A stretch of DNA of 64,000 nucleotides from Symsagittifera roscoffensis (lineage: Eukaryota; Xenacoelomorpha; Acoela; Convolutidae): NCBI RefSeq assembly GCF_963678635.1, contig NC_087065.1, positions 2,542,001 to 2,606,000 on the forward strand. The letters run 5' to 3'. A model generated the notes under the pieces. The model worked only from the letters and a program-made list of their open reading frames with translations. It had not been told where the DNA came from and ran no database searches. This document shows positions 1 to 12,400 of this stretch, one piece after another (position 1 is the stretch's first letter; every line of letters starts with the position of its first letter). The position numbers and the translations under genes are program-made.

Positions 1-330
1 CAAACCCCCAGAAATTTGAAAAATTTATTTCGAAGGTAAAATACCTTTTTACAATTGAAATCAAGGAGTTAATACAGGGTCATACATTTTTTTGATAAAA
101 ACTATTAAGTTAATCGCCACAACTTGACTAAATGAAAAAACACCCCAATTTATTCGAAAATCTTATAAAAAATGTGCAAAACTGGAAAAAAAAATTTATT
201 TGAGCTCAAGACAACGGTATTTTTCAAATGGTAACGAGAAATTTTGTTAACACTTATTTGCAAATTCAAAACTTGGCTGAATAAAAAAACCACCCCAAGC
301 ACATTTATTCCGTCACTTTCTTCGAAATCA
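1..330 (+). repeat. Diverged copy of interspersed repeat family R1
   Basis: The stretch ends with the motif caccccaagcacatttattc followed by a cgtcactttcttcg-like tail. That matches, with divergence, the 3' end of the better-preserved R1 copies near 6.1 and 9.6 kb. The rest is AT-rich and has no coding signal. The copy is truncated by the window edge. Confidence 0.4.
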
Positions 331-390
331 AATAATTACTCATAGTCAAATGAAACATCCGACGATGAATAACCAAATGGTGGCCATTAC

Positions 391-496
391 CCAGATTGGC
401 CTTCTCCCTCTCTTTGTCAGCTGCACTCTTCTTCTTCACCAGATTGTCACACACCCACTGCTTCCTCAGATTGGGGGATAACTTCAACACCGACAC
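391..496 (-). CDS. DNAI1: DNAI1 exon 12 (LKLSPNLRK exon)
   Basis: The acceptor ..CCCTAG precedes base 496. The exon reads VSVLKLSPNLRKQWVCDNLV and then a Lys/Glu-rich stretch typical of the DNAI1 C-terminus. A possible donor (CTG G|GTAATGG) ends it at 391. The frame stays open a little further, so the 3' limit is less certain. The terminal exon is not in the window. Confidence 0.88.
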
Positions 497-3400
497 CTAG
501 GGATACACATACATATCGCAGACCGACTCCAGTACCCCCCCCCCTGGATTTATTACCGAGAGCTGAAACCGGCTTAGGACCAAATTCTAGAACCCCGACA
601 AACAATTAATTCATCATTTTGGACCACACATTGGCACATAGAATGATGGCACATAGACTGCGTTGTGAGATTTTATTAAATTTTTCCTGTCAATAAGATA
701 ATCAGCGATCAATAAAAAAATACTTTGTGATCCAAATGATTAGTAACAGTTTTAAAGAAGTCTATCAATCTTGAAACTGTTTGTGGTCACACAAAATCAG
801 CACCTTCTCTCCTTTTTAAAATATCCGTCCTTCGGATAACTACCCGGGTCGAGGTCCCAGACTCATGTCCATACTTTGAGAGGCGCGCCGCATCCGGATT
901 TAGACCCAAATTGCATAGTCGCGCCGAGAATTTGAGTCTGGAAAGTCTGGACATGAGTCGCGCCGTTATAACTAATGCATCATAACTAAGACAACTAAAT
1001 GCGTCATTTGGATAATTGTGAGATGGTTCTCCCTACCTCCCCCTTGGAGTCCCCGACCAGCGCCACTGGGTCCTTGTGACTCAGCAGTACTCTGGTAGTG
1101 TGGCTCCTCTTCCCCACCACCGCCTGAGTCTTGACAGGGTGGGATCTGGACTCGGCCAGGTTGTAGAACAGAATGTGTCTGTCGTGAGTGACAGCCGTGA
1201 AACACGTGGACGAGTACGAAGTCCACACTGAAACACAACTTCAAGTAATTCAAACATCATACGGGAAAAAGAGAAGCCGGTAGCTGTGCAAGCGACACAG
1301 ATTGTTCCGACCACAGTGAACTTTTCCCATTAAAATGAAAAACGAAAACTATGATTGATTTCTTGAAGTTTTTTTTTATTTTTCGCTCTAAATTAGTCAA
1401 CAAAACATTTAATAATAATTCATTTTTTTTTGATAATGACTGAAAAGAGTTTTTGTGAAATTTCTGAAGCTAAACATTCTGCCGCTTTTGATTGCACCTG
1501 ACTTCCTGATTTAAGTGTAAAAAAATTACTTTCGGTACTGAAATTCTTTTTTTATCCCGTTTGATTCAAAAAAAAAAAATTTTTAACCTTAAGTAGCGTT
1601 TTCAATTGAGTTGATAGCTAAATACACCAAGTGAGAACTATCTTTGTGCCCCCCCCCCCTGCAGTCTAAACTCACCCGCGTCCCTGGCGGAAGTGGTCAT
1701 GTGGATGGTGATGGAGGGGAGGGGACAGAGTCTGATAGTGTGCAGTTTCCACACCTTCACACTCCAGTCTCCCCCCACTGTGAGGAGGATGTGGGCGTCG
1801 AAGGGGTTGAAACTCATGCCATCCACTGAGGAGACATGTGCCTTCCATTTGCCACTGTTGATGCGGTTGCGGTGTCTGCAACACAACAACACAACAACAC
1901 AACAGAGCTTTTTTCGTTTTCCACACCCTCATAGAATTACATAAAATCTGTTCAAAAATTGTTCACACGGCATTTTACAAGTAAGAATTGTTGTGAAAAG
2001 TTCACGCTGACACGTTTTGATGCAGTTTATCACATTGAATCCCTCTCAGAGGGGGCTTATTTTCAAAAAAAAATTAAAAATGTAGATAACTTTTTTTTTG
2101 ATAGGTCGACAAAATTGATTTTTCAAGCTGTCTTAAAACACTATAAAGAACCTATTTTGTGAAAATTTTCTGCTCCGAAGACCAAAAACGCCGTTCCTTG
2201 TTCTCTGTGGAAAATTTTGGTTCAAAAATGCTTATTTTTTAGCACGCAATCCCCCTCAATAATGTTTCGCCCATGCTTTTAGAAAAATTTTAAAATGGGT
2301 AGGCTGAAAGTGAATATATTGAATCATTAGCAAAAGAGGACCCTATAAATGGTGAAGGGGTCGGCCTTTTGAAACATGAACCTTCTCTCCCCTAACAAAT
2401 CCCCGACCCTCCCCAAAAAACATCAATTCAGCTATCTAAATCAGACCCTGCATTGGAGTGAAATTTTTCTCCCAGGAAAAAATCCGATCACAACTATTTT
2501 TGTAACATTGGAAACCCAAAAAAAAACAATTACTTTTCTTGTTGTTCCGACTAGAGGTGCGGGCCAACCGGCTTAGCCGCCGCCACCGGAGTTCAAAGAA
2601 ACACTCCGCCGCCACGAAATAAACACGGCGCCAGCATCGGCTGAATCATTTCGTGAGTAATACAGTAAAGAGCCAGCTACTATATTGCGTCAGCTACTAT
2701 TCTAATGAATTAGCCAACGTTGGAATTCCTTAACTATGAGTAACTACAATCACAACTATCAGGCACTATTTTCAAACACTTATTTTTGTTCATGAAAATT
2801 ATGCGCTGGTCTCTAGTTCCGACCCTTGAAAATGGAGAGGAATTTTGTCTTCTGATGGTTTTAGTTTTTTTTTCTTTTTTTGTTTTCATCGAAAAACCAC
2901 GTACCGCAAAGAAGGTAAAACGGGTTGAGCCTTGTGACATATCTTATTAAAACCCTTTCAATCGTGGTTCCAACGAACTTAATTTTTTTTTAATTGTTCA
3001 TGTGTTGAGAAAACTCAATTGACGTTTTTGAGATTTAGTCTATCATCGAGTGAATATCGCGATCGAGTTATGTTCGTTATATGAAAATTCGACATTTAGG
3101 CTCACATAACAGGAAAAAAAGTTCCTTTAAAACTTTATTAAGCGCTTCCTTGGCCATAAAATGTTTTTTTTTAAAAAAGAAACAAAATTATGCTGAAAAC
3201 ATTTCTCTGACATTTTAAGAACATTATTGTCTTTTATTGATTTTTTGAAGGCAACTGATCATGATTATGACTAATTGGCTACTTTTCTACGCTTTTGTGA
3301 AGAGAATGATGGAAAATGATTCTCTCATCACAATATGGACAAAAAAATCGACACTAAAATGAAGACAAAAACGAAAACATTCTGTGCTACTTGCTCAGCA

Positions 3401-6400
3401 ACCGACTATGATTGGTCAAATTTGAAAATCAGTGATAAATTTTGGTTGGAAAATGAGCTGCAAAAGATTATTTAAATAAAAAATTGTTTGCTTCAACGTG
3501 CTCAAATGAACTTCAAATTACCATTTTTTTGTATGTACAAATACGTATACCGCAAATGTAGTAATTTCATATCAATTCATAATAAACTATTTTCATTTAC
3601 TAACCTAGCATTACACATGTAGATCCACCCCTGCTCTGTCGCCACTAGGAAGTTCCCGCTGTGTTTCGCCTTAGCCCCTTCCTCGTCCCCCGCACTGGAA
3701 GAGGCCTCGTGTCTCTTAGCCGGGTTGTTCTGGTCGGGAATGGGCTGGAACTCGATGGCCTTGGCCTTGTCGTGTAACACTTCATAATCTGTCGGATCCT
3801 CTCCCGTTAGGGATGGTCGGATTCCAAAGTCAGACTTAGCTTAACACAAAGGTTGTATCATGATTATTTTTCGAACGCCCTAAAACACGCCAAAAAAGGG
3901 AGCGCGATCCAAATAAAAAACAAGGTCCGTCAACCAAAAATGGATCGACATGGGATCAAATCCCTGCCGAAAATGGACAATTCATTAGGCCAGCAGCGGG
4001 TCAAATCCCTCAGAAAAAAAACAATCCCCTCCTACCCAACCCCACCCCCTATATCCCCCCCTGCTTTTGGTTGAAACCGTTCAAAAGGGCGACCAATTAA
4101 TAAAAATTTCAGCGAGAGAGCAGTAAAAAACCTGATCAATTAAAAAAGAAAATCGACAAAACCTTCAAACACTCCTAGATCCCTCCCCCCCCCCCCTCCC
4201 CCCGCTGAACAGTCACCTCTAGTGGTGGAGTAGTTAGACTTGAGCTGTAAGAGATCAGTGTTGACCAGTTGGTTCAAAGTGGTCACACTCCACAACACAA
4301 TCCTGCCGTCACTCCCGACTGAGATGACATTGGGCTGCTCCACCTCCAGATTGGCAGTCTCGTTCCAGGCCATGTCCCACACCGGCCCAATGTGTCTGCC
4401 CTCCGTCTCGTAGTCCGTCATTATCCTCGTCTTCCGGGCTAGAAGTAAGCTCCGTTAATCCATGCTCAACAATGAAGTTAGGGCTTGTTTCCATTTTCTC
4501 AACCCCACAAACCCCCCCCCTCCCACCCCTCCATTGTTGTAAAATTACAAAAGTAAGTGTAGAAGATTTGATCATGCATGTGAAAATCTTGTAACAATTT
4601 GTTCACTTACTCACGCGGACACGTTTCCTTATCCCGCACTGATGTTTCAAAGATATAATAATCGATTATATTATGTTTCATTGTCAGTCTCCACAACAGT
4701 AAAAAAAATGATTATGATCGATTAAAAACGGATTATTATCTATTTTTTTGATAATTCAATATAATCCATTTTAATCGATATAATCAACTGTAATGGATTA
4801 TTTAAATTTTTTTCTAAGGTTAGTCTAAAATTTTTAACAAAGCAGTTTTTTTTTTCACAAACTGGCAGTGGCTTTTGATTTACCGCAACTTTAAAAAAAA
4901 AATTGCAAAACGAGATTTTGTTATCTTGTTTTCATTTTTTTCTGTTCACAGTTTTTTAATGATTCAATTTTTCTAGTTTCTTCTGATTTTTTCTAACTTT
5001 TTCTACTCCCAAATTACGTGCTTTATTCTCTCCTTGTCCCCTATCCCATGTTAAGCCCCCCTTTCAGCCCCCCCCCCCCCCCCCTCCCCCCAGTTTTTTA
5101 TCCCCCCAGTTTGCCACCCAGTTTGCCCCAATCCCCAAGATTTTAGCCCCCCCCCCCCCACCGTTTACCCCTCCCCTCGCGTTAACCACATCCCACCTGC
5201 GAAGGAGGTAAAACCTTGGTGGGATAAACTGGGGGAGGGAATAAATAAGAATCGTGAGGGGGAGGGAGAGAGTGAAGAATGGAGTTCGGGGAGGGGGGAA
5301 TGGGTGAAAGGGGTTATGGGGGTCTGGAATGATGTTTGGTAGTTGAGGGTATTTAGGAGTGTGTGGGGGTGGTGGTAGGTTGTGTGGAATGAGGTGTGTT
5401 AATGGAGGATGAAAGGGGGATTGGGTGCGTGCAATGTGTGGGGAAGGGCGAGGGTGTACATATGCGGATGAACATGGTCGTCCGGGTTTTAGTTTGGCAG
5501 AACGCGCTGCAAAAAGTAGGCTCTTTTTCACTCTCCCACCTTTCAAAATATCAATTTTTGTGCTTTTCTTACGGCTAAAACTATAACACTATAACGGCTA
5601 AATGCTGATGTTACGATGTGCAATATGAAGAATAAATGTGCTCACAATTATTGGTGTGTTCGCCATGCCAAATTTCATTGTATTATGTCAACGTTAAATA
5701 AGCTTTTCACAAATAAATTTGAAAGAGGCAAAATAGGAAAAGAGCCAAAAAGTAGAGTAATAATTTCGTATTTGCAAAAATTAACCAAGTTTCGTGGATT
5801 TTATGAACAAAAAAATTAATCAAACGTTAATAAAAAATGGATTATTATGGATTATAAGGGTTTAAAATGAAATTTTTTAAAATTAAAAATAATCGATTAA
5901 AATCACTTTAAAATCCATTTTCATGATTGGAGTGTTCATGAAAATCGATTAATTGGGATAAGTTTTTTGCCGATACTATCCATTATAATCGTTGATTTTT
6001 CATGAAATGGTAGTTCGGGATAGCTTACAACATCACAAGCAATTTTATATAGACTTGCTTAAAAAGAGTTTCAGAAAATGTTAAAGGGGAGTGTAAGAGA
6101 GCGAAATTAGTAACAAGACTGCTCGTATCAAGGCAAATCCCTAAATGTTCCGACTGCCTTTTAAGGTTTATGGAGCAGCAGTAATAAAAAAAGAAAATTA
6201 AATGAAATAAAATAAAATGAAAATTTTTTTTTCAAAATTTGAAATTTTTTATGAAAATCATCCCCCCACATGCCATATAAAGTACAAAAAGATAAATTTC
6301 GTTCCTTGTAACAAATCAATTATGGCAAAGAAGCTTCGTTCAACCAATTTGGAACGATTTATAAAGCGGATTAATTCTCCGCTTACGCGTTAATAGTGCG

Positions 6401-9400
6401 AATTATATCGCGCGTTAATTGTCCCAAATTGGTCAAAATGGCCAAAATGGCAATCTTTAAACCCTCATAACTTTACGAAAAATGATCATAGGTGAAATAT
6501 CTTTTCAAATTTAAGCTCAGGGCAACATTACCTTTTGAATGATTTAAAAAAATTCTGTCAACAATGGCTAGTTAAAAAGTCGAAATTTGTCTGAAGAAAA
6601 AAAAAATTCACCCCGAGCGCAAATATTCCGTTACTTTCGTATCGAAAGTCGGAACAATAATAGTCAACATTTATTCTTTTCAGGCTTGTAATTGAAAAAT
6701 ACAAAATTCTTGTAGAATATACAACTTAGTTCGAAACATGAGAGAACTTCATTGGAACGTATGATCAGTTTCCATTAGTATCTGATTTTTTCAAAGGAAC
6801 CGAAACACTATGGGAAATGATTGAAAGTTTATAAACATGGCAAATTGATGGATTGAGAAGAGAAATGAAAGCGAGGAAACAGAAACAAAAATACAGATTT
6901 GTTTTTCGAAATTCTCGAAGCGTTCGAATTTTTAAGAAAAAATAAACAGATGGCCTTAAAGCTCTTTGAATTTCAAGAACAATTTATGATTGACCTTTTT
7001 TTGATAAATTAACCCAATTTGAGATCACGCGATCAATAAGTAAAGCTTCGCTGGGAAATTTGAAATTTAGATTCCACTTTCGAAACTAGATGTCAATCAC
7101 GTTTTTCGTGACCTTGCCACGTTCGCTGCCACGATAGTGGAATTTGCCTTCCTTTAAACAAATAAAATGAACTGAGCTTAAAAAAAAGAACTCAGAAGTC
7201 AAACCGCGAAGAAGTAAATTTGAGCCTGAAAAAAAAACCGTCAAAACCTGTATATAAACTACGTTCCTGATTATTAAAAACAAACAACCGTTATAAAACA
7301 AAAAAGCATGTTGTCTAGCTACAGGGGCGGATTTAGGGGGGGGGGGGAACGTGGGATGGCGGACTCCTTCCTTCCCCTCAGGGATTTGACCCCCTGCCAA
7401 CCCAAAGGGTCCCCCCTTTGGTACTTTTTAAGAAATCCAATTTTGGCTGACGTACCCTAAAACTTTTCTAAAGGCGCCTTTGGCGCCGATATATACTAAC
7501 TTTGAGGGGGAGCGCGCGCCAAAAAACGCGATTTTTTTGTCAAAGTTTTCCAAAAAATGCCCAAAAACGGCTTTTTTGACCTGTTTTTTTTTTAAATTTG
7601 CCTGCGGCGCAGAAAAATTGGCCAAAGCAGGTTTTTTTCTACTGCTTTAGGAGAGCTCAGGAAATCAATTTGGTCGACCTCGAGAAAATCCCAGATCTGC
7701 CCCTGTCTAGCTACCCACCTTTGTTCAATTTCATCAATTGAATTTAAACTTACTTTGTACAGAGAAGCAATAGAAAGTGGTACATTTATTTAAAACATGA
7801 ATTCGCTCTTGGAGTAAAAGTATAGTTTGTTTTTTTTTCGTCCGGCCTTGGGATTGTTTTGGTTTGCCTTAAGCATTGAAGAAGGCAGAGCAGGGAGAGG
7901 CGAAAGATAGCTCTTCAATCTTAACCAAAAAAGGCGTATCGTAAAATATCTCATACAATTGGCAGAAAATATTATTAGCCAATTAGAATTCAGTATTCAA
8001 AAACTTTGACTCGATTCGGCCAGAGCTTTTAACGATTTGAGATTTCGATCAGCTATTCTCCATTTTCCGCCATTCTGTTCTTCTAGCATGAGGAAAAGAA
8101 TCAAATAAATGACCTTCATTGAATCACAGTGGGCCTCGATCCACCAGCCTCTGGGCTGAGAGACGGAGGCACTAACTTGTTTTTTACCTGCGATCCAATA
8201 AGGAAGGGAAGTTAATTGATTGACTGACCCAGATCGCATATTCCGACCACTCCGTCGTAGCAGCTGAAGGCCAGCAGTTGTGGGTGTGAGGGGAGGGGAC
8301 TAAATCGGACTCGCAACACCCCACTCCTTGTCACACACTCAAACTCCGGCTCCAGCAGGTTCTTGAAGCTAGAAAATAAGCAAAAAAATGTGAAAATTGC
8401 TTTAAAAACCTTATTTTTTGAAAATTTGGTTTACCGCAGACTAACATCAGAAAAAATCCAAATAGCATTTTAAAACGTTCACAAAAATCTTGCTTTCAAA
8501 AATCATTATTTTTGCCTTTTGAAGGCTATTCAGAAAACAGCAATTCGAATCGAACACTTGTTGAAAACATGATTTTACTTGACATTTAGCCATTATCTAG
8601 TCCTAATTTCCCTTTCAAATAGGTATGCTGCCGTATACAGGAAAAAAATGATTTTCATTTTTGGCGCATTCATAAAATTTTGATGAGTGTAAAAAAACAC
8701 CTGCGTTGTAAGAATTGGATGGCAAAAATACACGTAAGCCATCCAGCTATAAAACATGCTTCCGTGATTTGGAAATGGTTTTAATTTAAGGACAATTTTC
8801 CAATTGAGAAAAAATAGAAAAAATGGCGATTTCTAATTCAAGCTTATTACATAACGATAGTGCACGACCTTTGCTCAGTCAAGCTCGGAAAAGGTTCCGA
8901 ACAAAGAAGGTTAACTTCGAAAACACAAGCGGTGGCAGCGAAAGTTCCGACAACGAAGCACTTCTTCCCAAGCGCGACTCGGCATTCAGCAAACTTATTC
9001 CGACTAGCGTTCGGAAGAAGTATTTCACTCGTGGGTTGTCGTTTAGCCACTGCGAAGCGGCGCCCTATGGGAGTAAAATCTACCTGGCGAGGAGGAAAAA
9101 GGCGGACCCGTGGTACATAATTCTGTTGGAGGTTATTGCAGTTATCTTAACAGTAATGTTTGCCCTGTACTGCTTTTACTACCTGGAAACTGTCATTTTT
9201 CACGTGGAGAGATTCTATGCACACGTTGGACATGCACACTCTCAACATCAAATTGGACAGAGGTAAAAAAAAGTTTTAACAGCCACAAATAACTGTATAA
9301 TAATCATGACAGATTGTGAGGACGCTATTAGACCTGATGGTCTGAAAGTCTGTTCTCAAATATGTCAGGCAAAAAAATTAAATAAGCCTTATGAGCGCGT

Positions 9401-12400
9401 AGAAAGATATGTAGATGCTCGAAATAAATGTAAAAATAAATCGAAAGAAAAGCGTACGTGCTCTCAATATCGATTTGCTCATGCGCACTGAAAACATCTG
9501 AAATAAAAGTAAGACTTTTACTTCGTAAATTTGAACCAGTTTCCAAAACTGCTTATAAAAGTAAATACATTTTTTTTTTCATTTTCGATGCAAATTCTGG
9601 CCCACAAGAATTTATAACAAGACTGCTCGTATCAGGGCGAAACCCTGAATGTTCCGACTGCCTTTTAAGGTTTATGGAGCAGTAATAACATTAAAAAATT
9701 AAATGTAAGAAAATAAAATGTAAAAAAATTTTTTTTCCAAAATTTGAAATTTTTTATGAAAATCCTCCCCCCACACGCCATACAAAGTACAAAAGGATAG
9801 ATTTTGCTCCTTGCAGCAAATCAATTATGGCAAATAAGCTTCGTTCAACAAATTTGGAACGATTTCTAAGACGGATTAAATCTCCGCTTACGCGTTAAGA
9901 GTGCGAAATAAATCGCGCGTTAATTGTCCCGAATTGGCCAAAATGGCAATCTTTAAACCCCCACAAAAAATGATCACAGGTGAAATATCTTTTCAAATTT
10001 ACGCTCAGGACTACAATGGCTTTCGAATGATATAAAAAAAAATCAGTCAAAAATGGCTAGTTAAAAAGTCGAAATTTGTCTGAAGAAAAAAAAAACCCAC
10101 CCCGAGCACAAATATTCCGTTACTTTCGTATCGAAAGTCGGAACAATAATTTTATTTGTATTGGGTGGCTCTTTAGAATGGTGTTCAAACATTCAACTTG
10201 CGATCTGCTAGTACGAAAGGTACAGAACAGATTTTAATTCTTTTGAGGCATTTTTTGATTTACTATCTTACAAATTTATTTGTCCTGTTCTTGAAAACTC
10301 CCGATGACCGCTATTCGGCAGCTGGTATCAGATCATGGCATTTACAAATCTTGATTGTTTTGACTGCACTCAAAAGCCAATTAAAATTTTTTGTTAAAAA
10401 TGTTAATAAAACAATTCAAAAAAATATTTAAACAAAAACTATGTTTTTTTTAAACCATATTTTAACTGATAAATAAGCTTTGAAAAAAAACTTTGAATTT
10501 TTTCCTTCAATTTATCCTTCACGCGCTATCCCGTAAATAGAAAAAGTACGTTTAGCTTCTTGTATACTAATAGTAAGACCGAATACCTTTCCTCAATTCA
10601 ATAAGGATTGCATTAATTCACTGCTTACGCTTGTTATAAGAACGCAATATATCGCGCGGTAGCTATCCCAAATTGGTCATATTAGCAATATTCAAACCCC
10701 AAAATTTTACAGAAATGACCACATGTGAAGTTTTTTTCTACATTTGAGCTCCTGATAACATTATGTTTCCGATTAATTAAGGTTTTTGACAAAACCGCAG
10801 TAGATAAAAGGTCGATAATTGACTAGAGAAAAAAATCACCCCAACCATACATACTCCGCTTTTTCTTCAAAAATCAGAAGTGTTATTTCCTACCAAAGTA
10901 AATATACAAGATTCAGGGGCGGATCTAGGATTTTCTCGAGGGGGGGGGGGGCGAATTTTTGTCGACCTTTTTTTTTTTTAGGTCGACCGAATTGATTTTT
11001 CGAGCTCTCCTTAAGCCTGTTTAGTCCCTATTTTGGTAAAATTTTTTGCGCCGCAGGCAAAATTTTGAAAAAACAGTCCAAAAAAGGCATTTTTAGGTAC
11101 TTTTTGGAAAATTTTGACGAAAAAATCGCGTTTTTTCGGGCGCGCTCCCCCCTTAAATTTAGTATATATTGGCGCCCAAGGCGCCTTTAGAAAAATTTTA
11201 GGGTTGGTCGGCCAAAACTGGATTTCTTAAAAGTACCAAAGGGGGGACCTTTTGGGTCGGCAGGGGGTCGAATCCCTGAGGAAGGAAGGAATCCCCCCCC
11301 CCCCTAAATCCGCCCCTGACAAGATTGCTTGTATCAAAACACAGCCCTGAATGATCCCACAGTCGTTTAGAACCTATTAGCGTTTTCAAAAACTGATAAG
11401 AAACTGATAACTTTAAGTTTTTCTAAATTTTTTAAAATTTTTTCTCACCACTGTTTAAATACTCAATTTCGAAAAATATAAATGGCCTTTTACGCTCAAG
11501 TAGCACGAAAAACCACTGGGATCACAAAAATTCCGTCATTTTCTTTGAAATTCGGAACAAAAATGGCACTTACACTCACCAGCGGATTTTTGGTTTACTA
11601 AATTTTTTAACCGGATCTTTTAGCACCTCGCAAAATTTGACAGAAATTGTGACAATCGGTCTCCAAAAATAGCAAAAATGTATCTATCTTGAAAACCATC
11701 AAGAGGCCAAAAACCCGTTTTGCGCGCTTTTTTCGAAATTTCCTCACGAGAAATTAGGCTCCATTCCTCAATGTTATCTTATTATCTCTAAGGTGCCAAT
11801 AGAAAAAAACTATTGATGTCGTGTAATAGCAAAAGAGGAAACCCTTTGGAGAGTCAAGGTGTCGAACTACTGAGGATTCCCCCCCCCCCCCCCCCGATTG
11901 AATCCCAAAAACATTTTAGATATCTTCACGGAGCAGGGACGAGTCAGAACCACTCGAAGGCGGCCGAGTATTTCAAGATGGCGGCGGAGGGGGGACATGC
12001 CCACGCCAAGTACAACCTGGCAGTTGGACACCTGAAGGGACACCACAGCATGCTTGAGCCAGGGGAGCCCCGGGCTATTCTGGAGGACGCCGTTGAGGAG
12101 GGGGTTCCTCAGGCGAAGAAGGTGCTGGACAAGTTCTGCAACCGAGGGGGGAAGTGCTAGCCGAAATGTTCAATTAGCAGAAATTAATCTACTAGTAGTT
12201 AACATTCGAGGAATAATCTAAACAGATAACAGAACGGGTCTTTTCTGATATGCTGCCAAAGTGATCCTTTCGGGTTCATGAAAACTCGACCATAGTTTCT
12301 TGACATTCGCTAAGTGAAGAATCACAATCAAAAGAAATTCTGAAAATTAGCTTTAAATTTAAGCCCAAACTCCAACATAAAATTGGGCCGTTGAACAGAA

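Larger units (their letters stand above)
4439..8228 (-). other. DNAI1 intron between exons 7 and 8
   Basis: No gene is seen. It holds an AT-rich region with repeated taatcgatta motifs at both ends (about 4640-4800 and 5830-6000), poly-C/G-rich DNA at 5060-5450, and a GGCTCTTTT MITE (5518-5748). It also holds an R1 repeat (6110-6655), a block shared with 63120-63370 (6860-7170), and a hAT-type MITE (7322-7705). Confidence 0.6.

Noticed and set aside
5064..5546. 160-codon minus-strand frame in poly-C/G-rich DNA
   Set aside because: The product is a low-complexity Pro/His/Gly string made by homopolymer runs, with no splice or family support.
9306..9491. Cys-containing 61-codon frame just after exon 1 of the nested gene
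   Set aside because: It is in frame with exon 1 after the stop, but the Sel1-repeat continuation at 11920 is far better supported.
9612..9670. Possible hammerhead ribozyme in R1 (gggcgaaaccc near ctgctcg)
   Set aside because: The invariant CUGANGA core is absent in either orientation.
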